From Pseudomonas borbori (lineage in GTDB: Bacteria > Pseudomonadota > Gammaproteobacteria > Pseudomonadales > Pseudomonadaceae), in assembly GCF_900115555.1 (NCBI RefSeq), contig NZ_FOWX01000027.1:1-64000 (forward strand): a stretch of 64,000 nucleotides of DNA, in the 5' to 3' direction. The position numbers and the translations under genes are program-made. Positions 53,568 to 62,358 of this stretch are shown here, piece after piece (positions within the stretch are counted from its first letter, which is position 1; every line of letters begins with the position of its first letter). The notes beneath the pieces were generated by a model. It did no database searches. It saw nothing but the letters and a program-made list of their open reading frames with translations, and was not told where the DNA came from.

Positions 53568-56500
53568 ACGCTTCCCGCCTGTTCATCCTGCGCCCGGTCG
53601 CCACCACCCTGATCATGCTGGCGATCTTCCTCAGCGGCCTGATCGCCTATCGCCTGCTGCCGGTGTCGGCGCTGCCCGAGGTGGATTACCCGACCATTCG
53701 CGTCATGACCCTCTATCCCGGCGCCAGCCCGGATGTGATGACCAGTGCGGTGACCGCGCCGCTGGAACGCCAGTTCGGCCAGATGGCCGGCTTGCAGCAG
53801 ATGTCCTCGAGCAGTTCCGCTGGCGCCTCGGTGATCACCCTGCGCTTCAATCTGAACGTGCACCTGGATGTCGCCGAGCAGGAAGTGCAGGCGGCGATCA
53901 ACGGGGCGAGCAACCTGCTGCCCGGCGATCTGCCGGCGCCGCCGGTGTACAACAAGGTCAACCCGGCGGACACCCCGGTGCTGACCCTGGCGATTCGTTC
54001 GGACAATTTGCCGTTGCCGCAGGTCTTCGACCTGGTCGATACCCGTCTGGCGCAGAAACTGGCGCAAACCAGCGGTGTCGGCCTGGTTACCCTGGCCGGT
54101 GGCCAACGCCCGGCGGTGCGTATCCGGGTCAATCCACAAGCCCTGGCCGCCTATGGCCTGAACCTCGCGGATGTACGCAGCCTGATCACCGCGAGCAACG
54201 TCAATCAGCCCAAGGGCAACTTCGACGGCCCGACCCGGGTCTCGCAACTGGATGCCAACGATCAGCTCAAATCCCCGGATGAATACCGCGAGCTGATCCT
54301 CAGTTACCAGGACGGCGCGGCGCTGCGCCTGAAGGATGTCGCCGAGATCATCGACGGTGCGGAAAACAATCGCCTGGCGGCCTGGGCCAATCGCAACGAA
54401 GCGGTGCTGGTCAATGTGCAGCGCCAGCCCGGCGCTAACGTGATCGAGGTGGTCGACCGCATCCAGGCCTTGCTGCCCACTCTCACCGAAGGCTTGCCGG
54501 CCAATGTCGAGGTCAGCGTGCTGACCGACCGCACCCAGACCATCCGCGCCGCGGTGACGGACGTGCAGCACGAGTTGCTGCTGGCGGTGCTGCTGGTGGT
54601 GCTGGTGACCTTCCTGTTCCTGCGCAAGCTGTCGGCAACCATCATTCCGTCGATCGTCGTGCCGCTGTCGCTGATCGGCACCTTCGGCGTGATGTACCTG
54701 GCCGGTTTCACCATCAACAACCTGACCCTGATGGCGCTGACCATCGCCACCGGTTTCGTGGTCGACGACGCCATCGTCATGCTGGAAAACATCGCCCGCC
54801 ACCTGGAAGCCGGGGAAACCCCGCTGAATGCGGCGCTCAAGGGCGCCAAGCAGATCGGCTTCACCCTGATCTCGCTGACCATCTCGCTGATCGCGGTGCT
54901 GATTCCGCTGTTGTTCATGGCCGATGTGGTGGGCCGGCTGTTCCGCGAGTTCGCCATCACCCTGGCGGTGGCGATCCTGATTTCCCTGGTGGTTTCACTG
55001 ACGCTGACGCCGATGATGTGCGCGCGCCTGCTCAAGGCCGAGAGGCCGGAGCAGGAGGGGCGCTTCTACCGGGCCAGTGGAGCCTTTATCGACGCCATGA
55101 TCGCCCGCTACGGCATCTGGCTGCAGTGGGTGCTCAGGCGGCAGCCGCTGACCCTGCTGGTGGCCATCGCCACCCTGGTCCTGACCGTGCTGCTCTACCT
55201 GGCCGTGCCGAAGGGTTTCTTTCCGGTGCAGGACACCGGGGTGATCCAGGGTATTTCCGAGGCGCCGCAGTCGATTTCCTTCGCCGCCATGAGCGAGCGC
55301 CAGCAGCGCCTGGCCGAGGTGATTCTGCAGGATCCGGCGGTGGTCAGCCTGTCGTCCTACATCGGCGTGGATGGCGACAACCCGACCCTCAACAGCGGGC
55401 GCCTGCTGATCAACCTCAAGCCGCATGCCGAGCGCGACGTGACCGCCAGCCAGGTGATCGAACGGCTGCGTCCGCAATTGGCCGGTCTGACCGGCATCGA
55501 GCTGTACCTGCAGCCGGTGCAGGACCTGACCATCGAGGATCGGGTCAGCCGTACCCAGTTCCAGTTCAGCCTGGAGTCGCCGGAGCAGGCGCTGTTGGAG
55601 GAATGGGTGCCCAAGCTGGTCGCCGCGCTGCGGCAACAGCCGCAACTGCGTGATGTCGCCAGCGACCTGCAAAGTCGCGGCCTGCAGGTATTCCTGCAGA
55701 TCGACCGGGACATCGCCGGGCGCCTCGGCGTGAGCATCGCCGACATCGACGACGCGCTCTACGACGCCTTCGGCCAACGGCAGATCTCCACCATCTATAC
55801 CCAGGCCAGCCAGTACCGGGTGGTGCTGGAAAGCCAGAACGCCGGCAGCATCGGCCCGGCCGCGCTGGGACAGATCCATGTGGCGACGGCTGCAGGCGGA
55901 CAAATCCCCTTGTCGTCGCTGGCGCGCATCGACGAGCGCGCCGCCAGCCTGCTGATCAACCATATCGGTCAGTTCCCGGCGGCGACCCTGTCGTTCAACC
56001 TGGCCGCAGGGGTTGCCCTCGGCGAGGCGGTGGCGGCGATCGAACGGGTGCAGCAGAACATCGGTCTGCCGGGCGGGGTGCAAATCCGGTTCCAGGGTGC
56101 GGCCGAGGCCTTCCGTGCCTCCCTGTCGAGCACCCTGCTGCTGATCCTGGCGGCGATCGTCACCATGTACATCGTCCTCGGCGTGCTCTACGAGAGCTAC
56201 ATCCACCCGATCACCATCCTCTCGACCCTGCCCTCGGCCGGGGTCGGCGCGCTGCTGGCGTTGCTCTTGAGCGGCAACGACCTGGGCCTGATCGCGATCA
56301 TCGGCATCATCCTGTTGATCGGTATCGTCAAGAAGAACGCGATCATGATGATCGACTTCGCCCTCGACGCCGAACGCAACCAGGGCATGCAGCCTGAGGC
56401 GGCGATCTATCAGGCGGCGCTGTTGCGTTTCCGGCCCATTCTGATGACCACCCTGGCCGCGCTGTTCGGCGCCATCCCGCTGATGCTGGCCTCGGGTTCC

Positions 56501-56656
56501 GGCGCCGAGCTGCGCCAGCCGCTGGGTCTGGTGATGGTCGGCGGCCTGCTGCTGAGTCAGGTGCTGACCCTGTTCACCACGCCGGTGATCTACCTGTACT
56601 TCGACCGCCTGTCGCGGCGCCTGAGTGGACGCAGCGCGGCGGGGGTGGCGGTATGA
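53564..56656 (+). CDS. muxB: RND efflux pump subunit (MuxB/MdtB-like)
   Basis: A 1030-residue inner-membrane RND transporter with 12 predicted segments and two large periplasmic loops. Visible are FILRPVATTLIMLAIFLSG at the start, the proton-relay pair in ATGFVVDDAIVMLENI, and the repeat-half motif GIVKKNAIMMIDFAL. MdtB/MdtC-type pumps act as a heterotrimer with the paralog encoded downstream. Translation is coupled to muxA through a four-base overlap. Confidence 0.92.
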   Translation: MNASRLFILRPVATTLIMLAIFLSGLIAYRLLPVSALPEVDYPTIRVMTLYPGASPDVMTSAVTAPLERQFGQMAGLQQMSSSSSAGASVITLRFNLNVHLDVAEQEVQAAINGASNLLPGDLPAPPVYNKVNPADTPVLTLAIRSDNLPLPQVFDLVDTRLAQKLAQTSGVGLVTLAGGQRPAVRIRVNPQALAAYGLNLADVRSLITASNVNQPKGNFDGPTRVSQLDANDQLKSPDEYRELILSYQDGAALRLKDVAEIIDGAENNRLAAWANRNEAVLVNVQRQPGANVIEVVDRIQALLPTLTEGLPANVEVSVLTDRTQTIRAAVTDVQHELLLAVLLVVLVTFLFLRKLSATIIPSIVVPLSLIGTFGVMYLAGFTINNLTLMALTIATGFVVDDAIVMLENIARHLEAGETPLNAALKGAKQIGFTLISLTISLIAVLIPLLFMADVVGRLFREFAITLAVAILISLVVSLTLTPMMCARLLKAERPEQEGRFYRASGAFIDAMIARYGIWLQWVLRRQPLTLLVAIATLVLTVLLYLAVPKGFFPVQDTGVIQGISEAPQSISFAAMSERQQRLAEVILQDPAVVSLSSYIGVDGDNPTLNSGRLLINLKPHAERDVTASQVIERLRPQLAGLTGIELYLQPVQDLTIEDRVSRTQFQFSLESPEQALLEEWVPKLVAALRQQPQLRDVASDLQSRGLQVFLQIDRDIAGRLGVSIADIDDALYDAFGQRQISTIYTQASQYRVVLESQNAGSIGPAALGQIHVATAAGGQIPLSSLARIDERAASLLINHIGQFPAATLSFNLAAGVALGEAVAAIERVQQNIGLPGGVQIRFQGAAEAFRASLSSTLLLILAAIVTMYIVLGVLYESYIHPITILSTLPSAGVGALLALLLSGNDLGLIAIIGIILLIGIVKKNAIMMIDFALDAERNQGMQPEAAIYQAALLRFRPILMTTLAALFGAIPLMLASGSGAELRQPLGLVMVGGLLLSQVLTLFTTPVIYLYFDRLSRRLSGRSAAGVAV

Positions 56657-56664
56657 AGGCTTTG

Positions 56665-56854
56665 TGTAGGAGCGAGCTTGCTCGCGATCAGCGGCGCTAC
56701 AGAAGCATCGCCGGAACGCCGGGCGGCAGCACGCCCACTCTTGCCAAACAAGAAATAACTCGTTGTTTTATATATAAAAATTTAATCAGAACCAAGACCT
56801 GTAGGAGCGGGCCATGCCCGCGAAACGCATCGCGGCCATGGGCCGCTCCTACAG
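56665..56854. repeat. Two REP-like repeats and an AT-rich stretch between the RND genes
   Basis: TGTAGGAGCGAGCTTGCTCG starts at 56665. A related inverted repeat spans 56799-56854, with arms CTGTAGGAGCGGGCCATG and CATGGGCCGCTCCTACAG. Both have the GTAGGAGCG core of Pseudomonas REP elements. Between them lies AT-rich sequence (TTTTATATATAAAAATTTAA, near 56765-56784). The 211-base insertion interrupts an otherwise tightly packed operon. Confidence 0.85.
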
Positions 56855-56867
56855 GTAGTCAGCGCCC

Positions 56868-59800
56868 ATGAACCTCTCCGCGCCCTTTATCCGCCGGCCG
56901 GTGGCGACCCTGCTGCTGAGCCTGGCGATCCTCCTGCTCGGCGGCGTCAGCTTCGGCCTGTTACCGGTGGCGCCGCTGCCGCAGATGGATTTCCCCACCA
57001 TCACGGTACAGGCCAGCCTGCCCGGTGCCAGCCCGCAGATCATGGCATCGAGCGTGGCCACGCCGCTGGAGCGCTCGCTCGGCACCATCGCCGGGATCAG
57101 CCAGATGAACAGCCGCAGCAGTCAGGGCAACACGCGGATCATGCTGCAGTTCGAGCTGGACAAGGACATCAACGCCGCCGCCCGCGAGGTGCAGGCGGCG
57201 ATCAATGCCGCGCGCGAGCTGTTGCCCAGCGGCATGCGCGCGATGCCGACCTATCGCAAGGTCAACCCGTCGCAGGCGCCGATCATGGTGCTGTCGCTGA
57301 CCAGCGAGGTGCTCGACAAGGGCCAGCTGTATGACCTGGCTTCGACCATCCTGGCGCAGAAACTGGCGCAGGTGAGCGGCGTTGGCGAGGTGACCATCGG
57401 CGGCAGTTCGCTGCCGGCGGTGCGCGTGGCCCTGGAGCCGCGCCTGCTCGACCAGTACGGCATCGCCCTGGACGAGGTGCGCCAGACGATCACCGCGGCC
57501 AACGCCAAGCGGCCCAAGGGGGTGGTGGAACAGGGCGACCGCCATTGGCAGGTGCAGGCCAGCGACCAGCTGGAGCAAGCCTCCGATTACCTGCCGCTGA
57601 TCATCCGCTACCAGGATGGCGCCGCCGTGCGCCTGGGCGATGTGGCGACGGTCAGCGATGGGGTGGAGGATCGCTACAACAGTGGCTTCTATAACGATGA
57701 GCAGGCCGTGCTGCTGGTGATCAACCGCCAGACCGGGGCCAATATCATCGAAACCATCGCCAGCATTCGCCAGCAGTTGCCGGCGCTGCGCGCGGTGATT
57801 CCGGCCAGCGTCGAGGTGGCAGTGGCGATGGATCGCTCGCCGGTGATCCGCGCCACCTTGCACGAGGCCGAACGCACCCTGCTGATTGCCGTAGCCCTGG
57901 TGATCCTGGTGGTGTTCGCCTTCCTCGGCCGCTGGCGCGCGGCGCTGATCCCGGCGCTGGCGGTGCCGGTGTCGCTGGTCGGCACCTTCGCGCTGATGCA
58001 CCTGCTCGGCTTTTCGCTGAACAACCTGTCGCTGATGGCGCTGATCATCGCCACCGGCCTGGTGGTGGACGACGCCATAGTGGTGCTGGAAAACATCAGC
58101 CGGCACATCGAAGGCGGAGCAACACCGCTGCAGGCGGCGTTCAAGGGCGCGCGCGAGGTGGGCTTCACCCTGCTGGCGATGAACCTGTCGCTGGTCGCGG
58201 TGTTCGTCTCGATCCTGTTCATGGGTGGCATAGTCGAGCGCCTGTTCCATGAGTTCTCCATCACCCTGGCGGTGGCCATCGTCATCTCCCTGCTGGTCTC
58301 GCTGACCCTGACGCCGATGCTCTGCGCGCGCTGGCTCAAGGCCGAGGTGAGCGAGCGCCAGCCGGGGGCGCTGCGCCGCTACGGCGCGCGGCTGCAGGCG
58401 CGGGTGCTGGACGTCTATCGGCGCAGCCTGGATTGGGCACTGAACCACTCGCTACTGATGCTGTTCAGCCTGCTGGCCACCATCGCCCTGAACGTTTTCC
58501 TGTTCGTCAGCGTGCCCAAGACCTTCCTGCCGCAGCAGGACACCGGCCAACTGATCGGCATGATCCGCGGCGATGACGGCCTGTCGTTCCAGGTCATGCA
58601 GCCGAAGATGGAAATCTTCCGTCGCGCGCTGCTGAGCGACCCGGCGGTGGATAGCCTGGCCGGCTTCATCGGCGGCTCGGGCGGGATCAACAACGCCTTC
58701 ATGATCGTGCGCCTGAAGCCGGTGAGCGAGCGCAAGCTGTCTGCGCAACAGGTGATCGAGCGCCTGCGCCGCACGGTGCCCAAGGTTCCCGGCGGGCGGA
58801 TGTTCCTCATGCCCGACCAGGACCTGCAGATCGGCGGGCGCGAAGGGCGCAGTTCGGAGAACGAGTACATGCTGCTGTCCGGCGACCTGGATCAGCTGCG
58901 CCAGTGGCTGCCGATTGTGCGTGAAGCGCTGCGCGCCTTGCCCGAACTCACCGATATCGACGCCAAGGAAACCGATGGTACCCAGCAGATCCGCCTGCTG
59001 GTCGACCGCGATGCGGCCAAGCGCCTGGGCGTGGACATGGCGATGATCACCAGTGTGCTCAACAACGCCTTCAGCCAGCGCCAGGTGTCGACCATCTACG
59101 ACAGCCTCAACCAGTACAGCGTGGTGATGGAAATCAACCCGCAATACGCCCAGCATCCCGAAGCGCTGGAGCAGATCCAGTTGATCACCGCCGCCGGCGG
59201 CCGGGTGCCGCTGTCGAGCTTCGCCCGCTGGGAGCGCAGCCTGGAAGAGGACCGGGTGCATCACCAGGGCCAGTTCGCCGCGGAGAACATCGGCTTCGCC
59301 CTGGCCGAAGGCGTCAGCCTGGAGCAGGCCAGCCTGGCCATCGAGCGCACGGTGGCGCGGCTCAACCTGCCGAGCGAGGTGCAGGGCATGCTCGGCGGCA
59401 CCGGTGGCGCCTTCCAGCAGACCCAGCAGAACCAGCCCTGGATGATCCTGCTGGCGCTGGGCGTGGTCTATATCGTCCTCGGCGTACTCTACGAGAGCTA
59501 TATCCACCCGCTGACCATTCTCTCCACCTTGCCCTCGGCCGGGGTCGGCGCCTTGCTCGCCTTGCAGCTGATGAGCATCGAATTCAGCCTGATCTCGCTG
59601 CTCGGTTTGTTCCTGCTGATCGGCATCGTCAAGAAGAATGCCATCCTGATGATCGACCTGGCCCTGCAGCTGGAGCGCAGCGAATCGCTCAGCCCGCAGG
59701 AGTCGATCCGCCGCGCCTGCCTGCTGCGTTTCCGGCCGATCATGATGACCACCCTGGCGGCGATCCTCGGCGCCCTGCCGCTGGTGCTCGGCAGCGCCGA

Positions 59801-59975
59801 AGGCTCGGAGATGCGCCAGCCACTGGGCATCACCATCGTCGGCGGGCTGATTCTCAGCCAGTTGCTGACGCTCTATACCACCCCGGTGATCTACCTGTAT
59901 TTCGATCGCCTGCGCCACCGGGTCAACCGCTGGCGTGGCGTGCGTAGCGACGCTGCTCTGGAAACTCCGTTATGA
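56868..59975 (+). CDS. muxC: RND efflux pump subunit (MuxC/MdtC-like)
   Basis: A 1035-residue RND transporter, paralog of the preceding gene (FIRRPVATLLLSLAILLLGG, TGLVVDDAIVVLENISRH, GIVKKNAILMIDLALQLE). The ATG at 56868 lies 13 bases after the REP-like repeat and has no strong ribosome site, so expression relative to muxB may differ. In the family the two pump paralogs divide drug binding and proton transport. Length and topology are normal. Confidence 0.92.
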   Translation: MNLSAPFIRRPVATLLLSLAILLLGGVSFGLLPVAPLPQMDFPTITVQASLPGASPQIMASSVATPLERSLGTIAGISQMNSRSSQGNTRIMLQFELDKDINAAAREVQAAINAARELLPSGMRAMPTYRKVNPSQAPIMVLSLTSEVLDKGQLYDLASTILAQKLAQVSGVGEVTIGGSSLPAVRVALEPRLLDQYGIALDEVRQTITAANAKRPKGVVEQGDRHWQVQASDQLEQASDYLPLIIRYQDGAAVRLGDVATVSDGVEDRYNSGFYNDEQAVLLVINRQTGANIIETIASIRQQLPALRAVIPASVEVAVAMDRSPVIRATLHEAERTLLIAVALVILVVFAFLGRWRAALIPALAVPVSLVGTFALMHLLGFSLNNLSLMALIIATGLVVDDAIVVLENISRHIEGGATPLQAAFKGAREVGFTLLAMNLSLVAVFVSILFMGGIVERLFHEFSITLAVAIVISLLVSLTLTPMLCARWLKAEVSERQPGALRRYGARLQARVLDVYRRSLDWALNHSLLMLFSLLATIALNVFLFVSVPKTFLPQQDTGQLIGMIRGDDGLSFQVMQPKMEIFRRALLSDPAVDSLAGFIGGSGGINNAFMIVRLKPVSERKLSAQQVIERLRRTVPKVPGGRMFLMPDQDLQIGGREGRSSENEYMLLSGDLDQLRQWLPIVREALRALPELTDIDAKETDGTQQIRLLVDRDAAKRLGVDMAMITSVLNNAFSQRQVSTIYDSLNQYSVVMEINPQYAQHPEALEQIQLITAAGGRVPLSSFARWERSLEEDRVHHQGQFAAENIGFALAEGVSLEQASLAIERTVARLNLPSEVQGMLGGTGGAFQQTQQNQPWMILLALGVVYIVLGVLYESYIHPLTILSTLPSAGVGALLALQLMSIEFSLISLLGLFLLIGIVKKNAILMIDLALQLERSESLSPQESIRRACLLRFRPIMMTTLAAILGALPLVLGSAEGSEMRQPLGITIVGGLILSQLLTLYTTPVIYLYFDRLRHRVNRWRGVRSDAALETPL

Positions 59976-60004
59976 AAGGTTATGGCCGCGAGCCGGTCCA
60001 GTTC

Positions 60005-60066
60005 GTAGGGTGCGCCATGCGCACCAAGGGTTTATGGCTGGCGCTGGTGCGCACGGCGCACCCTAC
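60005..60066. repeat. Inverted repeat (GTAGGGTGCGCC family) between muxC and opmB
   Basis: Arms beginning GTAGGGTGCGCCATGCGCAC (60005) and ending GCACGGCGCACCCTAC (60066) pair over 21 bases with one mismatch around a 20-base loop. It is the same family as the liuA-liuB repeat at 665-734. Confidence 0.85.
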
Positions 60067-60104
60067 CTCCTGCCTTATGCATCACCTGATTGGTACATAG
60101 CCTT

Positions 60105-61571
60105 ATGAAAGCCCTAGTTGCCTACCGATTACCCACCGTGCTGGCCTTGTGCCTGGTCCTGAGTGCCTGCGCCATCGGCCCGGATTATCAGCGTCCGCAA
60201 TTGCAAACCCCGGCGCAGTTCAAGCAGATCGAAGGCTGGACCGCTGCAGTGCCCGGCGATGCGCTGGAGCGCGGCGCCTGGTGGGAGCTGTATGGCGATG
60301 ACGAACTGAGTGGCCTGGTCGGCCGCCTCAACCTGTCCAATCAGAACCTCGCCGCCAGCGAGGCCCAGTACCGCCAGGCCCGCGCCCTGGTGCGCGGCGC
60401 GCGCGCGGCCTTCTACCCGAGCCTGTCGAGCAACGCCGGCGTGACCCGGGCCGGGCAGGGCGGCGGCGACAGCACCCTGAGCACCGCCGAAGGCTTCGCC
60501 GTCAGCGGTTCGAATGCGGCGAGCATCTCGAAGAGCTACGACCTGAGCCTGAACGCCGCCTGGGAGCTGGATATCTGGGGCAAGCTGCGCCGTTCGCTGG
60601 AGTCGAGCCGCGCCGGTTTCGCGGCCAGCGCCGCCGATCTGGCCGCGCTCAAGCTCAGCCTGCAGGCCGAACTGGTGCAGACCTACCTGCAACTGCGCGT
60701 GCTGGATGATCAGCAGCGCCTGCTCGATGCCACCGTGACTGCCTACGCGCGTTCGCTACGCCTCAGCGAAAACCAGTACAACGCCGGCATAGTGCCCAAA
60801 TCCGACGTCAGCCAGGCGCTGACCCAGCTGCGCAGCACCGAAGCCCAGGCCGTCGACCTGAAGTGGCAGCGCGCCCAGCTGGAACATGCCATCGCCGTGC
60901 TGATCGGCGTGCCGCCGAGCGAGCTGAGCATCGCCGCCCGTGAGCAATTACCGGCCTTGCCCGTGATTCCCGTGGCGTTGCCCTCGCAACTGCTGGAACG
61001 CCGTCCGGATGTGGCCGCCGCCGAACGCCGGGTGATCGCCGCCAACGCCGAGATCGGCGTGGCCAAGGCCGCCTGGTACCCGGACCTGACCCTGTCGGCC
61101 AGCGGCGGCTACCGCGGCAGCAGCTTCGCCGACTGGGTCAGCCTGCCCAACCGCTTCTGGTCGCTCGGCCCGGACCTGGCGCTGAGCCTGTTCGACGGCG
61201 GCGCGCGCCGCGCCGAGCTGGAGCGCAGCGAGGCGGCCTACGATCAGACGGTCGCGCAATACCGTCAGGCCGTGCTGGACAGCTTCCGCGAAGTCGAAGA
61301 CTACTTGGTGCAGCTGCGGGTGCTGGAGCAGGAGGCGGTGTTCCAGCAGCAGGCGCTGGACGCCGCCCGCGAGTCCCTGCGTCTGATCGAGAACCAGTAC
61401 CGCGCCGGCACCGTCGATTTCAACAGCGTGGTCAACGTGCAGGCGACCGCCTTGAACAACGAACGCAGCAACCTGACCCTGCTCGGCAGCCGCCTGACCG
61501 CCAGCGTGCAACTGATCGCCGCCCTGGGCGGTGGTTGGCAGGCGGAGGCGCCGCTGGAGGTCGCCCAGTAA
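60105..61571 (+). CDS. opmB: Outer-membrane efflux channel lipoprotein (OpmB-like)
   Basis: Start at ATG 60105; a TTG 15 bases earlier is not needed. 488 residues with lipobox LSAC (C22) in a NodT-type lipoprotein signal, then IGPDYQRPQLQTPAQF and WWELYGDDEL. The two outer-membrane-factor repeats show AQYRQARALVRGARAAFYPSL and ANAEIGVAKAAWYPDLTLS, with coiled-coil ends such as LRLIENQYRAGTVDF. It forms the trimeric exit duct for the RND pump encoded upstream, and closes the operon. Confidence 0.92.
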   Translation: MKALVAYRLPTVLALCLVLSACAIGPDYQRPQLQTPAQFKQIEGWTAAVPGDALERGAWWELYGDDELSGLVGRLNLSNQNLAASEAQYRQARALVRGARAAFYPSLSSNAGVTRAGQGGGDSTLSTAEGFAVSGSNAASISKSYDLSLNAAWELDIWGKLRRSLESSRAGFAASAADLAALKLSLQAELVQTYLQLRVLDDQQRLLDATVTAYARSLRLSENQYNAGIVPKSDVSQALTQLRSTEAQAVDLKWQRAQLEHAIAVLIGVPPSELSIAAREQLPALPVIPVALPSQLLERRPDVAAAERRVIAANAEIGVAKAAWYPDLTLSASGGYRGSSFADWVSLPNRFWSLGPDLALSLFDGGARRAELERSEAAYDQTVAQYRQAVLDSFREVEDYLVQLRVLEQEAVFQQQALDAARESLRLIENQYRAGTVDFNSVVNVQATALNNERSNLTLLGSRLTASVQLIAALGGGWQAEAPLEVAQ

Positions 61572-61617
61572 CGGGGGCGAGCCGCGGATTGCTTAGCCTG
61601 GGCCATGGACACGTCTC

Positions 61618-61806
61618 TCAGTCGCGCTGCTTGCGGTCGGCGGTTTGCGCGGCTTTCAGCACGTCGCTGCCGATCTGGGCCTCGAACTGCTGCCACACCG
61701 GGCGCATGGCGTGGCGCCAGGCATCGCGTTGCTCCACGCTCAGCACGATTATCTGACTGGCGCCAGACGCCTCGATGCGTTGGCAGCCTCCGCCTGACGA
61801 TTCACC
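61618..61806 (-). pseudogene. C-terminal remnant of a TRAP binding protein (dctP-type)
   Basis: An open frame of about 62 codons, without a start, ends at TCA 61618-61620. It reads GCQRIEASGASQIIVLSVEQ, then RDAWRHAMRPVWQQFEAQIG and SDVLKAAQTADRKQRD. This matches the style of DctP C-termini (LS.EQR.AWR.AM.PVW.QFE..IG.D...AA). Upstream in frame is a stop at 61807-61809, and no rest of the gene is seen. It is a broken fragment, unrelated in position to the intact TRAP locus at 29-33 kb. Confidence 0.65.
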
Positions 61807-61820
61807 TCATATCGTCCTAG

Positions 61821-61855
61821 AAAATCCAGTCACTTAGCGGTGATTGGATTTTTTA
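61821..61855. terminator. Terminator-like hairpin after the dctP remnant
   Basis: AAAATCCAGTCAC (61821-61833) faces GTGATTGGATTTT around a short loop, with T residues on one side and A residues on the other. It may serve opmB on the plus strand and the remnant frame at 61873 on the minus strand. Confidence 0.6.
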
Positions 61856-61872
61856 TGGGTGAGTGTTTTGCG

Positions 61873-62148
61873 TTACTCCAGAGTTTCTCCCCACTTTTTT
61901 CCCCGCCGGTAAATCACCAGCGAGGCCTGTAAGGCCAACAGGGTCAGCGCGACCGAGAACAGCGGGTGGTCGGTCAGCCTGGCCCACAATTGATCTCGGT
62001 CAAAGTTGGCTACTGCCTGTCCGGTAGGCACATCAAAAAAGGCGTCTGATTCGCTTTTTTTGCGCACATCTGGCGCTGTTTCCGACGCGAACGAGAGCCG
62101 ATGATCTCGGCTGTCCGAAGCAACACTGGAGACCGCCAACCTCACCAA
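61873..62148 (-). pseudogene. Probable N-terminal remnant of an LrgB-family membrane protein
   Basis: A 91-residue frame whose last part, DQLWARLTDHPLFSVALTLL followed by ALQASLVIYRRGKK, resembles the first membrane segment of LrgB/CidB proteins (W..L..HPLF..ALTL.A.Q..L..Y). A full protein would continue for about 180 more residues, but the frame stops after GETLE. The N-terminal 50 residues are charged and look noncoding. A short unrelated single-span membrane protein is the alternative. Confidence 0.4.
61990..62003. promoter_or_regulatory. Dnr/Anr (FNR-type) box upstream of nosR
   Basis: TTGATCTCGGTCAA matches the consensus TTGAT-N4-ATCAA at 9 of 10 defined positions. It lies 355 bases before nosR and inside the probable lrgB remnant. 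nos genes are known to be under Dnr/FNR-type control; use of this site for nosR is inferred and the distance is long. Confidence 0.45.
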
Positions 62149-62358
62149 GCCCGTGCGCCTGGTACCCGCAAAAGCTGGCGGGCCGATTCATATATGCAGC
62201 TTCGGAGGCCGTTTTCGCAGCCTATGCCTGACGTTCGGAGACCCGCTGTTCGCACTGGCTCCAATCCCAGGCAGGCAGAACTGATCGCAATCATGGGGAC
62301 GCGTGGACAGCGTCACCTTACTTTGCTCCGTACATCCCTGACTTGAAATGGATGGCCC
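62149..62358. other. Leader region of nosR
   Basis: No supported gene in 210 bases. A four-codon frame (ATGGATGGCCCATGA, 62348-62362) overlaps the nosR start by ATGA but has no ribosome site. Confidence 0.5.

Noticed and set aside
62101..62346. An 81-residue plus-strand frame before nosR
   Set aside because: Arg/Pro/Ser-rich, no ribosome site, overlaps the remnant frame and looks like noncoding leader.
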